A stretch of 64,000 nt of DNA from Silene conica (GCA_029255685.2 CM055317.2:15207501-15271500), one strand, 5' to 3'. Positions 25,801 to 36,924 are shown, counted from the first letter of the stretch. Program-made: numbers and translations. The notes: generated from the sequence alone by a model not told the origin.

Positions 25801-28477
25801 ATCATCCATAGAGCCTCAACGCCGCCTTAACCCCACCATGAAGGAGGTGGTTAGAAAGGAGGTGTTGAAGCTTTATGATGCTAGCATAATTTACCCAATC
25901 TCCGATAGTGCATGGGTTAGCCCGGTTCATGTTGTACCCAAGAAGGGTGGTGTCACGGTAGTGACAAATGAGAACAATGAGTTGATCCCAACAAGAGTCA
26001 CAACGGGGTGGAGGATGTGTATCGACTATAGGCGCCTCAATAAGGCAACTAGGAAAGACCATTTCCCCCTTCCTTTTATTGATCAAATGTTGGAGAGACT
26101 TGCCCAACACTCTCATTTTTGCTATCTTGATGGATTTTCGGGATTTTTCCAAATCCCAATCCACCCCAACGACCAAGAGAAAACCACATTCACATGTCCA
26201 TTTGGTACATTTGCATATAGGCGCATGCCCTTTGGGCTATGTAATGCGCCGGCCACATTTCAAAGATGCATGTTAGCTATTTTCTCGGAGTATGTGGAGG
26301 ATATCATGGAAGTGTTTATGGACGATTTCTCGGTTGTAGGTACATCTTTTGATGGGTGTCTAACAAATTTGTCAAAGGTCTTGAAAAGGTGCCAAGAAAC
26401 CGGTCTAGTGTTGAATTGGGAGAAATGTCACTTCATGGTGACATCCGGGGTGGTTTTAGGTCATGTTGTGTCAAGTAAAGGCTTGGAAGTTGATCAAGCC
26501 AAGATTGAGGTTATTAAGACTTTGCCCCCTCCCACTAGTGTCAAGGGTATTCGTAGTTTTTTGGGTCATGCCGGGTTTTACCGGCGGTTTATCAAGGATT
26601 TCTCCTTGATTGCCCGACCTTTGACACTTTTGCTTGGGAAGGATGTGCCATTTGTTTTCTCTAATGAGTGTTTGCTTGCTTTCAATAGGCTCAAGGAAGC
26701 TTTGGTCTCCGCTCCGATTATGCAACCGCCAATTTGGGGTGAGCCGTTCGAGTTGATGTGTGATGCGAGTGATGTGGCGGTAGGTGCGGTTCTTGGCCAA
26801 AAGAAGGATGGCAAGCTTCATGCCATTTACTATGCAAGCAAAACTTTGGATGATACACAAACCAACTACAACACCACCGAAAAAGAGCTTCTAGCGGTTA
26901 TATTTGCCATGAACAAGTTCCGTTCTTATTTGGTGGGTTCTAAGGTGATAGTCCACACGGATCATTCGGCTCTCAAGCATTTGTTGTTGAAGAAAGATAC
27001 CAAACCAAGGTTAATCCGGTGGATTCTACTTCTTCAAGAATTCGACATGGAGATTAAAGACAAGAAGGGAACGGAGAACTTGGTAGCGGATCATCTTTCA
27101 CGTCTTGAGAATGGAAGCTTGGATGAAGCCATACCAATCGATGATTCATTTTCCGATGACCAATTATTTGCAATTGCACTTGTGGAAGCCCCTTGGTATG
27201 CGGACTTTGTGAATTACCTTGTTTCGGGAATCATCCCACATGACTATGATTCGCACAAGAAGAAGAAGTTCTTCCATGATGTCAAGCAATTCTTTTGGGA
27301 AGAACCATGTCTCTACAAGTCATGTGCCGATGGGATGATTCGGAGGTGTATACCTTATGAAGAAGTGGAATCAATTATCAACCATTGTCATGGTATGCCG
27401 AGTGGAGGGCATGGAAGTGCTAGAAAAACCGCTTCAAGAATCCTTCAATGCGGTTTTTATTGGCCAACATTGTTCCATGATGTTGCCTTACATGTGAAGG
27501 GTTGTGACAAGTGTCAAAGAAGCGGTAATATAACGAGGAGGCACGAGATGCCGATGAATTTCATTCTTGAAGTAGAAGTCTTTGATGTGTGGGGCATCGA
27601 CTACCAAGGCCCTTTTCCATCCTCCTATGGGAATGAGTATATCCTTGTGGCGGTGGATTATGTAAGCAAGTGGGTGGAGGCAATCCCAACCAAGACTTGT
27701 GATTCAAAATCCGTCACTAAGCTTTTACAAACCATCATCTTCCCAAGGTTTGGAGTGCCGAGAATTTTGATAAGTGATAGAGGAAGTCACTTCAAGGAGA
27801 GGACCTTGGATGCTCTTCTCAAAAAGCATGGGGTGCAACATAGGAGGAGCCTTGCCTATCACCCCCAAGCCAATGGTCAAGCCGAAATTTCTAATCGAGA
27901 GCTCAAGGTTATCTTAGAGAAAACGGTGAGCCGATCTAGGAAGGATTGGGCCATCAAGCTTCATGATGCATTGTGGGCTTATCGCACGGCTTTTAAAACA
28001 CCGATCGGGGCATCACCTTACCGATTAGTGTACGGAAAGTCGTGCCATCTTCCGGTTGAAATGGAACACAAGGCCCATTGGGCTATTCGACAATTGAATT
28101 TTGATTTGAAGAGTGCGGGGGAGAAGAGGCTCCTCGATATTAACGAGCTTGAAGAGTTCCGTTTAGAAGCCTACGAAAGTTCCCGGCTCTACAAAGAGAA
28201 GACGAAGAGATTCCATGATAAGGCCATTATCCGGAGGGAGTTTAAAGAGGGAGACCTTGTTCTCTTGTTTAATTCGAGGTTTAAGTTGTTTGCGGGGAAA
28301 TTGAAATCAAAGTGGTCGGGACCATTTGTTGTGACCCGCGTCTTTCCTTATGGAGCGGTTGAAATCAAAAGTGAAGAGGAGACTTTCAAGGTAAATGGTA
28401 ACCGCCTTAAGCACTACATAGCCGGAACACCATTTACAAGGGAGGTAGCCTCTTTCCAAACAAATCTCATTGTCTAA
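22832..28477 (+). CDS. Athila Gag-Pol polyprotein, intact
   Basis: Single uninterrupted frame of 1881 aa from the first ATG (MSRRTRKVQ); the frame opens a few codons earlier without an ATG. Gag has an Athila-type capsid region (about residues 90-280), then a CCHC knuckle [14 protein letters not shown] (about 335) and a Gln/Asn/Pro-rich linker. The aspartic protease has CDLGAS (about 725). Reverse transcriptase has [11 protein letters not shown] and the FMDD active site (about 1160). RNase H has CDASD (about 1309) and HTDHS (about 1375). Integrase has an HHCC zinc site (about 1517-1560) and the D, D35E triad: GIDYQG, SDRGSHF, then exactly 35 residues to the E of QAE. All catalytic residues are present. 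It makes the virus-like particle proteins and enzymes for reverse transcription and integration. Confidence 0.96.
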   Translation: MSRRTRKVQPQYPIDLEIEATARRLNALKRRGLIEVPIEEVTSFGENSQPSNFENPFHISEEDIMGDPEPVAMRDRLAPKTVVNPSIVKPPIQANNFELKATLLQLVQGNQFGGGATENPNEHINDFLDSCEMYKANGVSDDALRLRLFPHSLRGSAKEWLKSCEPESLKTWDDVSKAFLNKYFPPQRTARIKSELQGFTQLEDETLYEAWERYKALQRLCPHHGIGEDELINNFYEGLNNEMKMNLDSGSGKGALDKIDHKTAKGLIEEMASRTFHWSHDRHKRKGKSSVETASNLEVKGLIDELKQQVALLSVNKNQAHTPNNSCSSRQQVYYCDFCGDQGHSPNECHLVGGDGSGMEQVNGLWESTPAQRAFNNNQYHPGLRNHPNFSYNSNNAQNSNFQSKPPQNPNFQAQKTNPTFNNAPPGFQGKTFTPRPPFQSNNQPFQQNQQFPQPQQQSFQQPFPQQQTQPKTNLESMMEQLMTNQNQFITTSNQRQDDTTTSINQLRSQMQASQRITDNQINQLATQVSNMQGPNGRFPGKTEENPKTVNSIHLRSGRELDDRVPVKKRKSSVDKQEKVVVETSKEPEEDLVEIVVETPMVIDESKKGVEDPKPSVVKPFVPQIPFPQRLARAKLEQKYGKFIDLMKDVNITIPFLDAIKEIPTYGKFLKDLVSNKNSLNAFQTVNVSKECSAILMNGAPAKLEDPGSFSIPCLVGDVRVERALCDLGASISLMPLKIFKKLKGFELSPTRVSLQLADRSVRYPMGLVEDVPLKVGKIIIPCDFYVMDMPEDTNVPIILGRPCLATGGALIDVKNGKLSLQVGDDKVEFSLDKALSEPSEGKACYMVDILEDCVEKKTNKGDTSLQRFLEGEVRDCKEHREYVMAMEATPLEEPNKRFESLKRDGKEEERSTPPQVELKPLPSSLRHVFLGPNDSYPIIVNSALNDIELEKLLVVVRKYKDVIGYTINDIKGISPSFCTHRIHLEHEDSSSIEPQRRLNPTMKEVVRKEVLKLYDASIIYPISDSAWVSPVHVVPKKGGVTVVTNENNELIPTRVTTGWRMCIDYRRLNKATRKDHFPLPFIDQMLERLAQHSHFCYLDGFSGFFQIPIHPNDQEKTTFTCPFGTFAYRRMPFGLCNAPATFQRCMLAIFSEYVEDIMEVFMDDFSVVGTSFDGCLTNLSKVLKRCQETGLVLNWEKCHFMVTSGVVLGHVVSSKGLEVDQAKIEVIKTLPPPTSVKGIRSFLGHAGFYRRFIKDFSLIARPLTLLLGKDVPFVFSNECLLAFNRLKEALVSAPIMQPPIWGEPFELMCDASDVAVGAVLGQKKDGKLHAIYYASKTLDDTQTNYNTTEKELLAVIFAMNKFRSYLVGSKVIVHTDHSALKHLLLKKDTKPRLIRWILLLQEFDMEIKDKKGTENLVADHLSRLENGSLDEAIPIDDSFSDDQLFAIALVEAPWYADFVNYLVSGIIPHDYDSHKKKKFFHDVKQFFWEEPCLYKSCADGMIRRCIPYEEVESIINHCHGMPSGGHGSARKTASRILQCGFYWPTLFHDVALHVKGCDKCQRSGNITRRHEMPMNFILEVEVFDVWGIDYQGPFPSSYGNEYILVAVDYVSKWVEAIPTKTCDSKSVTKLLQTIIFPRFGVPRILISDRGSHFKERTLDALLKKHGVQHRRSLAYHPQANGQAEISNRELKVILEKTVSRSRKDWAIKLHDALWAYRTAFKTPIGASPYRLVYGKSCHLPVEMEHKAHWAIRQLNFDLKSAGEKRLLDINELEEFRLEAYESSRLYKEKTKRFHDKAIIRREFKEGDLVLLFNSRFKLFAGKLKSKWSGPFVVTRVFPYGAVEIKSEEETFKVNGNRLKHYIAGTPFTREVASFQTNLIV

Positions 28478-29461
28478 TTTCAAACTCATTTGGTTGTGTA
28501 ACATTCGGCCCATATGGCTTACTTGAACTTTTGTGTTGCTTTTATCTTTTCGGTTTGATGATTTTGTGAATATTGTTTAACATTCGGCCCTTTGGCATTT
28601 TAATTGACTTTGGTCGAGCCAACGACGTTAAACAAAGGCGCTTCTTGGGAGGCAACCCATGTCTTTTGTGTTTTTGTAGGAATCGGAGCTTATTTTGGAT
28701 TTTTAGTATTTTCGGAGGTATTTTTCGGAGTGGTTGAGTCGATTCGGGATGAAAAAGATGAGAAATTTTGGACTTGGGGTTGTTTTTTTTATGGTTTTAT
28801 TGTGTTTTTAAAGGTATTTGGGTGCCTCCGGGTGTAACTTGGCCAAGTCGGGTGTTGAAACACCTGACTGGGAAAGTTACACCCACGAAAAATTTTGAAG
28901 TTAGGTGTAAAAGGGGCAGTCGGGTGTTCCTACACCCGACTTTGGGGTTGCAACACCGGATGAGGGATTACTTTCGAAAAAATTGATTTTTTAAGGCTGT
29001 CCGGTGTAACTTAGGCCCATCCGGTGTAGCTCGGACGCGGCCGGTGTTCGCTACACCGGACGAGGCTTCTATCACGCGCAATTTGTTTTTTTTTCAGCCT
29101 TTCTTTTTCAATTTTTCTCCTTTCTCCTTCATTCCAACGCCCCCTTTCAACCTCAAGAACACCCAAGCTCCAAATTTTCGACACCCAAAAATCCCCTTTG
29201 CTCCTTCATTTCTCAATCTTTTTCAATTCCGTCTTCGCAACCGTTCTCCTCTAGTCCCGATCTACATTTTCTAGGTAATACTTTCTTCATTTGCTTCAAT
29301 TTTTTTGCATTTCACCATTAAAGGAGGATTGGGTAAGTTGGTGTTTCACCATTTTTGAGCAAGTAACTTCATTCTATTTGCTTTACTTTACCTATTTCCG
29401 AATTTAATTGTTCTTTTTGCAGATTTTTGGAGCATTCACGTTTTTCAAGGCCACCATCGAT
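28478..29461 (+). other. Spacer between pol and second ORF, with LTR-like repeat module
   Basis: Non-coding. At 28828-29070 it carries a diverged copy of the GGTGTAAC/GGTGTTCC inverted-repeat array of the LTR, in the same order (see findings). Downstream are two strong acceptor-like tracts: T-run plus CAG at about 29087-29097, and TTCTTTTTGCAG ending at 29422. The latter is 39 bp before the first ATG of the next ORF. Confidence 0.6.
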
Positions 29462-31066
29462 ATGTCGAAGCGTCAACGGAGTGACCCTACGCCTCTAGCC
29501 GTGGTATGCCCATCATCATCTTCTTCATCACCTTTTATTCCTACTGTGCCCTATTCGACTTTTAGATTTTATAATGAAATTAGGCAAGTAGGTTTCCCAA
29601 AAAAATCCGAACTAGAAAAATTCGATAAGTTGGTGGGAAAGAAGTGGGAAACCACTAGGTGGGCGGACCCGATAGCTATGAGGGATATGGGCATAGAAGA
29701 GGATGTTCGGACCCTTTGTGATACCATAGGAATCCGAGCATTTTATGACTCTAATGAATATACCTATGTCGGTCTCACTAGCGAGTTCCTCGCTACGTGG
29801 AAATCCGACTTGACTACTTCTCCCCCTTATTGCTCATTCCAACTTAGGGGAACTAGACATAACTTAACCATTCCCCAATTCGGTGCGTTACTTGGTTTAC
29901 CCACGGTGATAGAAGGGAGTCATAAGCCTTCTAAGGGGGGTGGCTACAGAGATATACGGGAGAATTTGTGGAAGAAGTTGACTTGTCTTCACACACCTTT
30001 TGTGGCGGGGCATGCGTACAACCGGAGTTTGAGGAACCCGGCAATCCGGTACTTTGCCAGGATCCTCTCCAACTCCCTTTTCCCCTCAAAGGAAACCCAC
30101 TATAATGTAGGCGCCCTAACCCTTGAACTCCTCCACCAAGCCCTTTACCGCACCCACGCTAGAATTGACTTGCCATCGGCTTTAGCCCACCATTTTGGGA
30201 AGATTGCGGATACCCCTCCGGGGCATATTGCTTGTGGGGGAGTGGTGACTATGATAGCCCGTGCACTAAACCATGACCTTTCGGGCCTTCCCTGTTTCTG
30301 TGACCGTAATTTATTGAGCGGGGTTTATCTTAGGATGTTGTTTAAAGATAATAACCTCAACCTTTGTCACATAACGGACCTTAGGGCCATGGTGGTGCCT
30401 AACACCGCTTGGACTTCCATTTCTGACCAAACCAATTGGGGAATGCCACTTCGTTCGGGGGAGTATAGGAAACGGTTTAGGGATAGCGACGATAATCAAG
30501 GGTATTGGGACATTGCTTACTATGCCATAGGGGAGGGTGTGATACAATATCACACCGACCCCGACTCTGAGGATGAAGCCCGTGCCCCAAAGCAAACGCC
30601 CCCTACCCAAGACCAAGGTGCCGGGAGTTCCTCCCAAGGGCACCAATGCTTCATGGACGACCCTACCTTCCGAACCCAGTGGGATGACATGTATCAAAGG
30701 ACCCAAAACATTGAGACTTTGGCCCAACAAGCTTTTGACACCGCTCACCTCGCCCATGGAGCGGCCTTGCATGCCAAGAACATTGGGTTGGCTAACCAAG
30801 AGCTCATTCGGGCGGGGGTTCGTAGGCAAGATGATTTAGAGGACCAAATGCGGCGTATGCAAATAGACTATCTAAACCCCATGTTCACCAATTCCATGGG
30901 GTATGCTCCTTCGGGTTATAACCCACACCAACCCACCTACATGCCGCCTCCGGATTTTGACCCGTACCATCCGGTACATTACCCACCTCATCCGGAGGGG
31001 CCGTTCTACCCCTATCCTTATGACCCTTCTCGTTACCCCCCCTTACCCACCTCCTTCTTGAGGTAG
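29462..31066 (+). CDS. Athila second ORF (ATHILA ORF1 / 'env-like' position)
   Basis: 534 aa from MSKRQRSD; the open frame extends upstream to 29408 but without an ATG. The N-terminus is Ser/Pro-rich. A central region of about 300 residues (RWADPIAMRDMGIEEDVRTL ... QFGALLGLPT ... LALAHHFG-like ... CGGVVTMIARALNHDL) matches the type annotated as Arabidopsis retrotransposon ORF-1 (ATHILA). A helical Q/A-rich segment (about 415-480) could be a coiled coil. The C-terminus is rich in Pro and Tyr (PHQPTYMPPPDFDPYHP). No signal peptide or membrane segment is visible, so an envelope function is not supported by the sequence; the name env-like reflects position only. Function unknown. Confidence 0.85.
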   Translation: MSKRQRSDPTPLAVVCPSSSSSSPFIPTVPYSTFRFYNEIRQVGFPKKSELEKFDKLVGKKWETTRWADPIAMRDMGIEEDVRTLCDTIGIRAFYDSNEYTYVGLTSEFLATWKSDLTTSPPYCSFQLRGTRHNLTIPQFGALLGLPTVIEGSHKPSKGGGYRDIRENLWKKLTCLHTPFVAGHAYNRSLRNPAIRYFARILSNSLFPSKETHYNVGALTLELLHQALYRTHARIDLPSALAHHFGKIADTPPGHIACGGVVTMIARALNHDLSGLPCFCDRNLLSGVYLRMLFKDNNLNLCHITDLRAMVVPNTAWTSISDQTNWGMPLRSGEYRKRFRDSDDNQGYWDIAYYAIGEGVIQYHTDPDSEDEARAPKQTPPTQDQGAGSSSQGHQCFMDDPTFRTQWDDMYQRTQNIETLAQQAFDTAHLAHGAALHAKNIGLANQELIRAGVRRQDDLEDQMRRMQIDYLNPMFTNSMGYAPSGYNPHQPTYMPPPDFDPYHPVHYPPHPEGPFYPYPYDPSRYPPLPTSFLR

Positions 31067-31678
31067 ACCTTAGTGTGGGGAGGGTACTAGGTGTTGTAGA
31101 TAGTGGAGACTTAGTGTGGGGAGGTTGCTTCGGTGATAGTCGCTATTTGCATTCCCTTTCCTAGCATCTTTTCTTGCCTATTGTGTGAGCTTGTTGGCCT
31201 TGTGTTTGGTGTTTTTGCCCTTGATATGTGGTTGTTAAGTTGGTGTTTTTATCTTGACCTTTCGATCCTTTGATGCTTTGCCTCGAAAAACTTGAAATTG
31301 TTTGATGAAGTTTTTGTCTTCCTTGAGTTGTAGGTCGGTGATGCCATTCTCCGGGTGATGTGATTACACCCCTTTTGGAGATGGCCATGATTGTTCCCAC
31401 TTGGAAAAATCCAAATTGCCCCAACTCCTCCTTAAATCCAAATTTATTTTGTTTTACTTGTTTTTCTTAACCTTAGCTTAATTTAAGTTTTTCTTAGTTT
31501 TTCTTACTTAGTTTTTGTTGTTTTTCTTTTCCTAGCCTCCTCTTTATACCTTGTCCATATAGTCGGTATAAAGGGGAGGCCCCAAAAAAAAAAAAACCAA
31601 AAACATGTCCTTCCTTTTCAAAAATTTGAAAACCCAAAAATATTTTTCTTCTTTTTGTATTTTCCTTCCATGCACTTG

Positions 31679-31698
31679 TCTCATCGAGGACGATGAGA
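31679..31698 (+). other. AGGA stem-loop 1
   Basis: TCTCATCG-AGGA-CGATGAGA: perfect 8-bp stem with a 4-nt loop, two bases before the TTAGTGTGGGGAG box at 31701. Confidence 0.8.
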
Positions 31699-33431
31699 TT
31701 TTAGTGTGGGGAGGGGAAATATATTCTTTGTATATATTTCTTTTTGAGGAAAAATTTCAGAAAATATAAAAAAATTGAAAAATTTGAAAATTCCAAAAAT
31801 ATTGCATTGTACATATTTTTGTGTTTTGTTTATCTTAACCATCTTTGTAGGTCACACACAAGATTACATCGGAGAAGAAGTTGGTAAAATTGCTCTTCCT
31901 CTTTCTTCTTATCCCTTCCTTTTCATTTTTGTTATCTATATATGGAGGAGGATGGGATTACTTGATGATGGGTGTTCCCTTGAGGAACCGTTTTGGAGCT
32001 TGGTGTTGTGTGCCTATGTGTTGGTAGGATAATTGCATTAGTTTTGCTTTGACATTTAGTCTTATAGTTGCATATGCATTATAACATGTGAATATGTAGT
32101 TGCATTTCATGGCATGTAGTTTCCTTTAGTTAATTTTGTTTTTGAAAACCCCTAAGGGGGAATTATGGCAAAAATACCTAGGCCTTTACAAATTTTCTTT
32201 CGGCTCGTAACTTTATTTATTTAGAATAGTTTTAAATCACCCTACTTAGTGCCCCTCTAGTATCTTTCATGACATTTTCCTCTACTAAGTCAAGGGTTTG
32301 CATGTGAGTCACCATGTTCAACCCCATCTTGTTAAGGAGTGTCGATTAGGTGGTCTTGGTGACCTCGGTAGTCTAGGGCGGATGGCAAATCCTTAAAAGT
32401 TTTTGATTTTTTTTTATGCTCATTTCACTTATCTTGGTTTTGGAAATCTTGATTTTGAAAAAAAAAAAAAAAAAAAAAAAAGAAACCTCAAAGAAAAATG
32501 TGTGTTTGATTTAAGTCTCTTGGTTTGGATATAGGCTAACACTTCTATGTGCTTTGGGGGGAATGCCAATACCTTGGTTTCCCGCTTGGTCGTGAATTCG
32601 ACCTCCCCGAAGACAGAGTGGATGTCCTCCGACAAGCTAACATGTAGAGTTTAACCGGTTGCCTAATAAGCGATTGGCGAAAACAAAGGGTGTTAGCACG
32701 CGTTGGACAAGCCCTATCCGAACCATTTGAGAGCAAAAGAAAAAAAAAAGAGAAAAAAGAAGAAAAAAAAAAAAAAAGAGAAATGTAATAAGAGGTCGCA
32801 TTTCGAGTTTATCCAACCTTTATAAAATGAATTGAGCATTTTACTTCAAAATTCTTTTTGCTTTTGCCATCCCCTCTAGATGAACTTGGAACGAACCATG
32901 GCTCTTGCTTGACAAGAGTCTAGACCGTCTAATTTTTCACTTCTAGGCATATTGGGGATTCCCTTCCATTTTCATCCGATCGCCTTTGACAAAGTAGTTG
33001 GAAGATGCACTTGAAAGTAGCCTAGACTTGCACTATTTTAGGGGGTGATTTATTGCTATCCTTGTAAATTTAGTCACTTGTCGAATTAAAATTTGTAAGG
33101 AGTATGTATCTTTGCTTGATTTTCCACTAGGTAGTGACCGCCACCTTGATGAGGAAGGTGGCATTTCTTTGTGATTGATGCATCCACTTTCTTCTACCTT
33201 GTGCTTAAGATTTGGATGCATCACAATTTTGTGCAAGACCCTACTTGCCTTGCGAGTTGTGCTTTACCTCATGAGCACAATTACGTGAGTTGAAGGGGCG
33301 TTGAGTGCGCTAATACTCATGCGGCTAGTTAATTTAGTAGTATTACTTTGACTTGTTTAGTTTTCCTTTTCCTTTTTGTTTTGTTCTTGTATGTTCCCCT
33401 CTTTTGCCCTTTTTCTTGGCTTGGTTTAGTG

Positions 33432-33451
33432 CTTACTCGAGGACGAGTAAG
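33432..33451 (+). other. AGGA stem-loop 2, before the PPT
   Basis: CTTACTCG-AGGA-CGAGTAAG: perfect 8-bp stem, same loop, three bases before the TTAGTGTGGGGAG box that leads into the 3' LTR. Confidence 0.85.
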
Positions 33452-33454
33452 GGT

Positions 33455-33470
33455 TTAGTGTGGGGAGATT
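33455..33470 (+). promoter_or_regulatory. Polypurine tract region
   Basis: TTAGTGTGGGGAGATT lies directly before the 3' LTR start TGATAAC. The purine core GTGGGGAGA would prime plus-strand synthesis. Confidence 0.8.
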
Positions 33471-35191
33471 TGATAACTACGTTATCGACCTATTTCTCGT
33501 CACTATTTCCCTCTACTTTGTCCAATTTTTATGTCGGTTCTCCCATATTTATTCCCTTTTATCCTTAAATAACATTTCATGCTATTTTCATGCGAATTTT
33601 ATGTTTTTTTGTAGCATCGTTGTGTTATTATAGGTGTTTCGGGATCTTTACGGAAGTTCCGGGAAGCCTACAAGTCGAGAAACCAAGTTTTGAACCATTC
33701 CGGGTGTTCCTAGTTCCAAGTCGGGTGTAACCTGGGCAGTCAGGTGTTCCTACACCCACCTAAAAACCCAAGTCAGGTGTAACTCAGGCAGTCAGGTGTT
33801 GGAACACCTGACTGGAGGAGTTACACCCAAGAAGAGCAAAGAACAAGACAAAGCAAGCAAGCCGGGTGTAACTAGCCCCCATCCGGTGTACCTAGACCAC
33901 GGCCGGTGTAGGGAACACCGGATGGGCCTTCTTTTCGCATGGTTTTGTCTTTCTTAAGTGGGCTTTCACCCCCACTTAAGCATTTGTATATATACTCTAA
34001 TTTGGAGATATTTTGGATAACAAGCAACTACACATTACAAGCTTAGAATTCATCTTCATTTTACCTTAGTATTTTTAAGTAGAAACAATTTTCTAGGGTT
34101 TGGGTTTTTGAAGGAGATTGTTCATCCTTTTTCCGATCATTCCTTGTTCTTAATCTTTGGTATTGTAATCTTTACCTTAATCTTTCTTTCAATCTTATTA
34201 GTTGTTTTAATTTCATTTCTTTGCCATTCTCACATCTCTCCTCTTGCATGCTAGTTGTTCTCATAAATAGTTTTAATTGATTGATCGTATGTTATTAGCA
34301 TCTATAATCATCAAAAACATGTGTGTCATCATTAGATCGCCTTTATTCATTAGTCTCGAATCCCTAATCATGATTAGTGAGTAGACCCCCCTTCTAGGGG
34401 GTGATTTGACCTTAAAACATGTTGACTTCCTAAGATAGGTGTTTGTTGGGTTGTAAAGGGTGAAGGAGTTGAGGTTTGTCAAGGGGTTTGACTTGTTAAA
34501 ATGTTTGGCTTGGGCTTTTGAATCGGGAGACTTTTAACCCTCGACCATCAACGAGAGTTGACTAGGTTAGAAGTTGACCACCCTAGTTAGGCTAGTTATC
34601 GACCTAGATTGAACCCGAGAGGGGGAATTTGGGTTGGGTACCCTTGATATACGGTTGGAAAACGAACCTTGAGAGAGGAAGTGGGAAGACCGGGTTTAGG
34701 CTTGTTTTGATCCTTCGGCCTAGGAAGGAGGGGGTTGGGGTTTGGCCAATCTTAATCACCTTAATCCTAGAACCCGGAGTAGTCCGACTCATAAACCCGA
34801 GAGGGGCATGGGGAGGCAATTCTAGTGTTACCTAGTGAGCCCGAGAGGGAGTCTTGGTACGAATAAGAGGAGTCACCTCTCAACCCCGCTACCTAAAACA
34901 ACCGAATAAGCATCTATCACGGGAAGTCACGTGTGAATGGTTGAATCACCTCCTAGTCCCTTCTAAATTTGAGTAAACCGCTTTATTCTTAATCTAGTTT
35001 GTTTTCTTTAGCTTTTGTTACTTTTAGTCCTTAGTCTTAGTTCTTTAATCTCAACCAACTCAAGATTTATTCGACTTAGCTAAGCAAAAAGATAAAACGA
35101 GAGGTACTCAACGAACTACTCCCTGTGGACCGACCCTCGATATTTGCTACGACTATTCGTACACTTGCGAGGCAATATTTTAAAGCTATCA
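33471..35191 (+). repeat. Athila 3' LTR
   Basis: 1721 bp, same length as the 5' LTR and the same sequence apart from one base noticed. Followed by the GTGAC duplication. Confidence 0.95.
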
Positions 35192-35767
35192 GTGACATAT
35201 TTTTTCTTCCTCCAAACCATCCACTGAAGATACACACTTAATGCTATCAATGTTCATTTTTTTTACAATTATCAACAAACCCTAACAAATTCAATCACAT
35301 GGCCAGGGCCCAGGAATACCTACAAATCCAATTGAAAACCCCAATACAAATTGAATTGCAAAAACCAATTCTCGGAATCTAAAATCTTGCAATATTCCAA
35401 ATTCAATGAGGAATGAGGAGATGAAAATGGAGGAAGTAGATGGAAATTTGGAATGATAGAAATTGAATTTTGGAATGATAAAAACGGAAGGAGATGAAAA
35501 TGAAGGAAGTATAGGGGTTTTAATGGAGGAATGAGAGGGAAATGGGTTTTAAAGGAGGGAGGAGAGGGAAAGCGGTAAGATGGATATTAATTTGGGTTTA
35601 AAATTAAAAAAAAAGAACGAAACACACTGACTTCCGTCATGGTTGTAGTAATCGTGAATCATGTAAGATTTTACACATTCTGGGTTGTTATTTGAATAAT
35701 TCAACATATTAGGTGTAATATGCAAAATTTTAAACTGGTAGTAATATGCTAAATAACCTTATTTTTA

Positions 35768-36921
35768 TCAAACACTTTTAACCATTAGATCGTCATAAAG
35801 TTTAATTCCACCATTTATAAGAAATGAAACTCCTTTCTCTCAAAAAATGGAGAAAATCCAAACTAAATTTTGGTCACATTTTCTTTCCAAAGTTTTCTAA
35901 TTTTCTCAAAAACACAAATCACTAGTGCCTTCATACCTACATCACAATATTATTACGTATTTACTAAATCCCGTACTTAGTTTTACTAAATCTCGCACAG
36001 TTTAATTCAATTTTCCAATCTCACCCTTCATCTTGACCACAAACTAAAAAATACCCCCTTTTCCGGAGAAAAAGCAATATACATCCGAGGCAGTCCCTCC
36101 AATTTTTTTTATTTTTTGTGCATATATGTATTTTTTTTAGCTTATTACCTCAAACTTTATTTGTTTATGAGCAAATGTGTATTTTTTTTAGCATATTAAA
36201 GTTTAGATTTTAGTTTTTTTTCGTCATAACTCAAATTTAACTAAACTTATATGTAATACTTTTGAGTTTTATTGTGATTTTTTAGAGTTTAATGTTTAGA
36301 TAAATAAACTCAGAAACTTAATAGGAAAACTCATAATTTCTAAAGCAAAACTCAAAAACTTGACTATAATGCTCAGAAACTATAAATTTGGAGGTAATAC
36401 ATCGAATTTACCGTCCACTTATTGCATTTCCCCCTCTCAAAATCTAACTAATTCAATCATTATTGTTTCTGGATCATAATCAACCATATCACAAAGAATC
36501 TTGCCGTTTTGTCAACAATGTTAATACACATTGTTTAATTGATAGATTGAATGTTTTTTTTTATTGTTTTTCACAATTTGAGTTTGGATTTTGGGAAAAG
36601 AAATACAAGTTTAGTAGGTGTAGGTGGTGATAGGCGTTGTGAGGGGCGAGGGGATGGGATGGTTGGTGTTGGGAGCGGGCTGTAGAGGGTGGTATTGGCC
36701 GGTGAGGCAGTAGATCTGAGTTTTATTTATTTATTTTTATTTGCCTTAATTGTGTGTGAAAAGTGAAAGCAGAAAACAGAATAAAACTGTGTATTGAAAA
36801 CTTAAAATAAACAAAATCGTGTGCGAGATTTAGCATATACTTTGTACCTTTTATTATTCTAATTTATCCCAAACTAATCTGATTGGAGTCAAATCTTATT
36901 TAACTATCAACTACGCAACTC
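35768..36921. other. AT-rich intergenic DNA with repeat copy 2
   Basis: No gene seen. 36100-36420 is a copy of the dispersed AT-rich repeat (TGAGTTTTATTG, AAACTCAGAAACT, ACTTATATGTAATAC) also found at 12600-12850 and 55330-55650. Confidence 0.5.
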
Positions 36922-36924
36922 TTA

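Larger units (their letters stand above)
31067..33470 (+). other. Athila 3' non-coding region with hairpins and PPT-like boxes
   Basis: 2.4 kb without a credible ORF. It contains four TTAGTGTGGGGAG boxes (31070-31082, 31111-31123, 31701-31713, 33455-33467). Two AGGA-loop hairpins precede the last two. A run of about 22 A lies at 32459-32481, and another A-rich tract at 32733-32780. Confidence 0.75.
20999..35191 (+). mobile_element. Full-length Athila-clade Ty3/gypsy retrotransposon
   Basis: 14.2 kb, flanked by the 5-bp duplication GTGAC (20994-20998 and 35192-35196). Order: 5' LTR, primer site, gag-pol, spacer, second ORF, long 3' leader-like region, polypurine tract, 3' LTR. The two LTRs have equal length and one difference was noticed (A versus G in TTATCRACC, near 21016/33487). 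Both ORFs are open, so the copy is recent and possibly competent. Athila assignment follows from the tRNA-Asp primer site, the Gag type, the single Gag-Pol frame and the large ORF after pol. Confidence 0.95.
20439..35758. mobile_element. MULE-like element, hosting a hAT MITE and the Athila element
   Basis: Perfect 9-bp duplication TTATTTTTA at 20430-20438 and 35759-35767. The TIRs share ATTACTACC then AGTTTAAAA and, further in, TAATAT. Removing the nested hAT MITE and Athila leaves roughly 0.9 kb without a transposase. The interior on the left has CT-rich sequence ending in GCCGCCATTTTTATCACGG. Like the MULE in SKI3 intron 1, it is non-autonomous. Confidence 0.75.

Noticed and set aside
29408..29461. 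Upstream extension of the second Athila ORF with a hydrophobic start
   Set aside because: It begins at TTG and overlaps a splice-acceptor-like tract; the first ATG is at 29462. The apparent signal-like peptide is therefore not supported.
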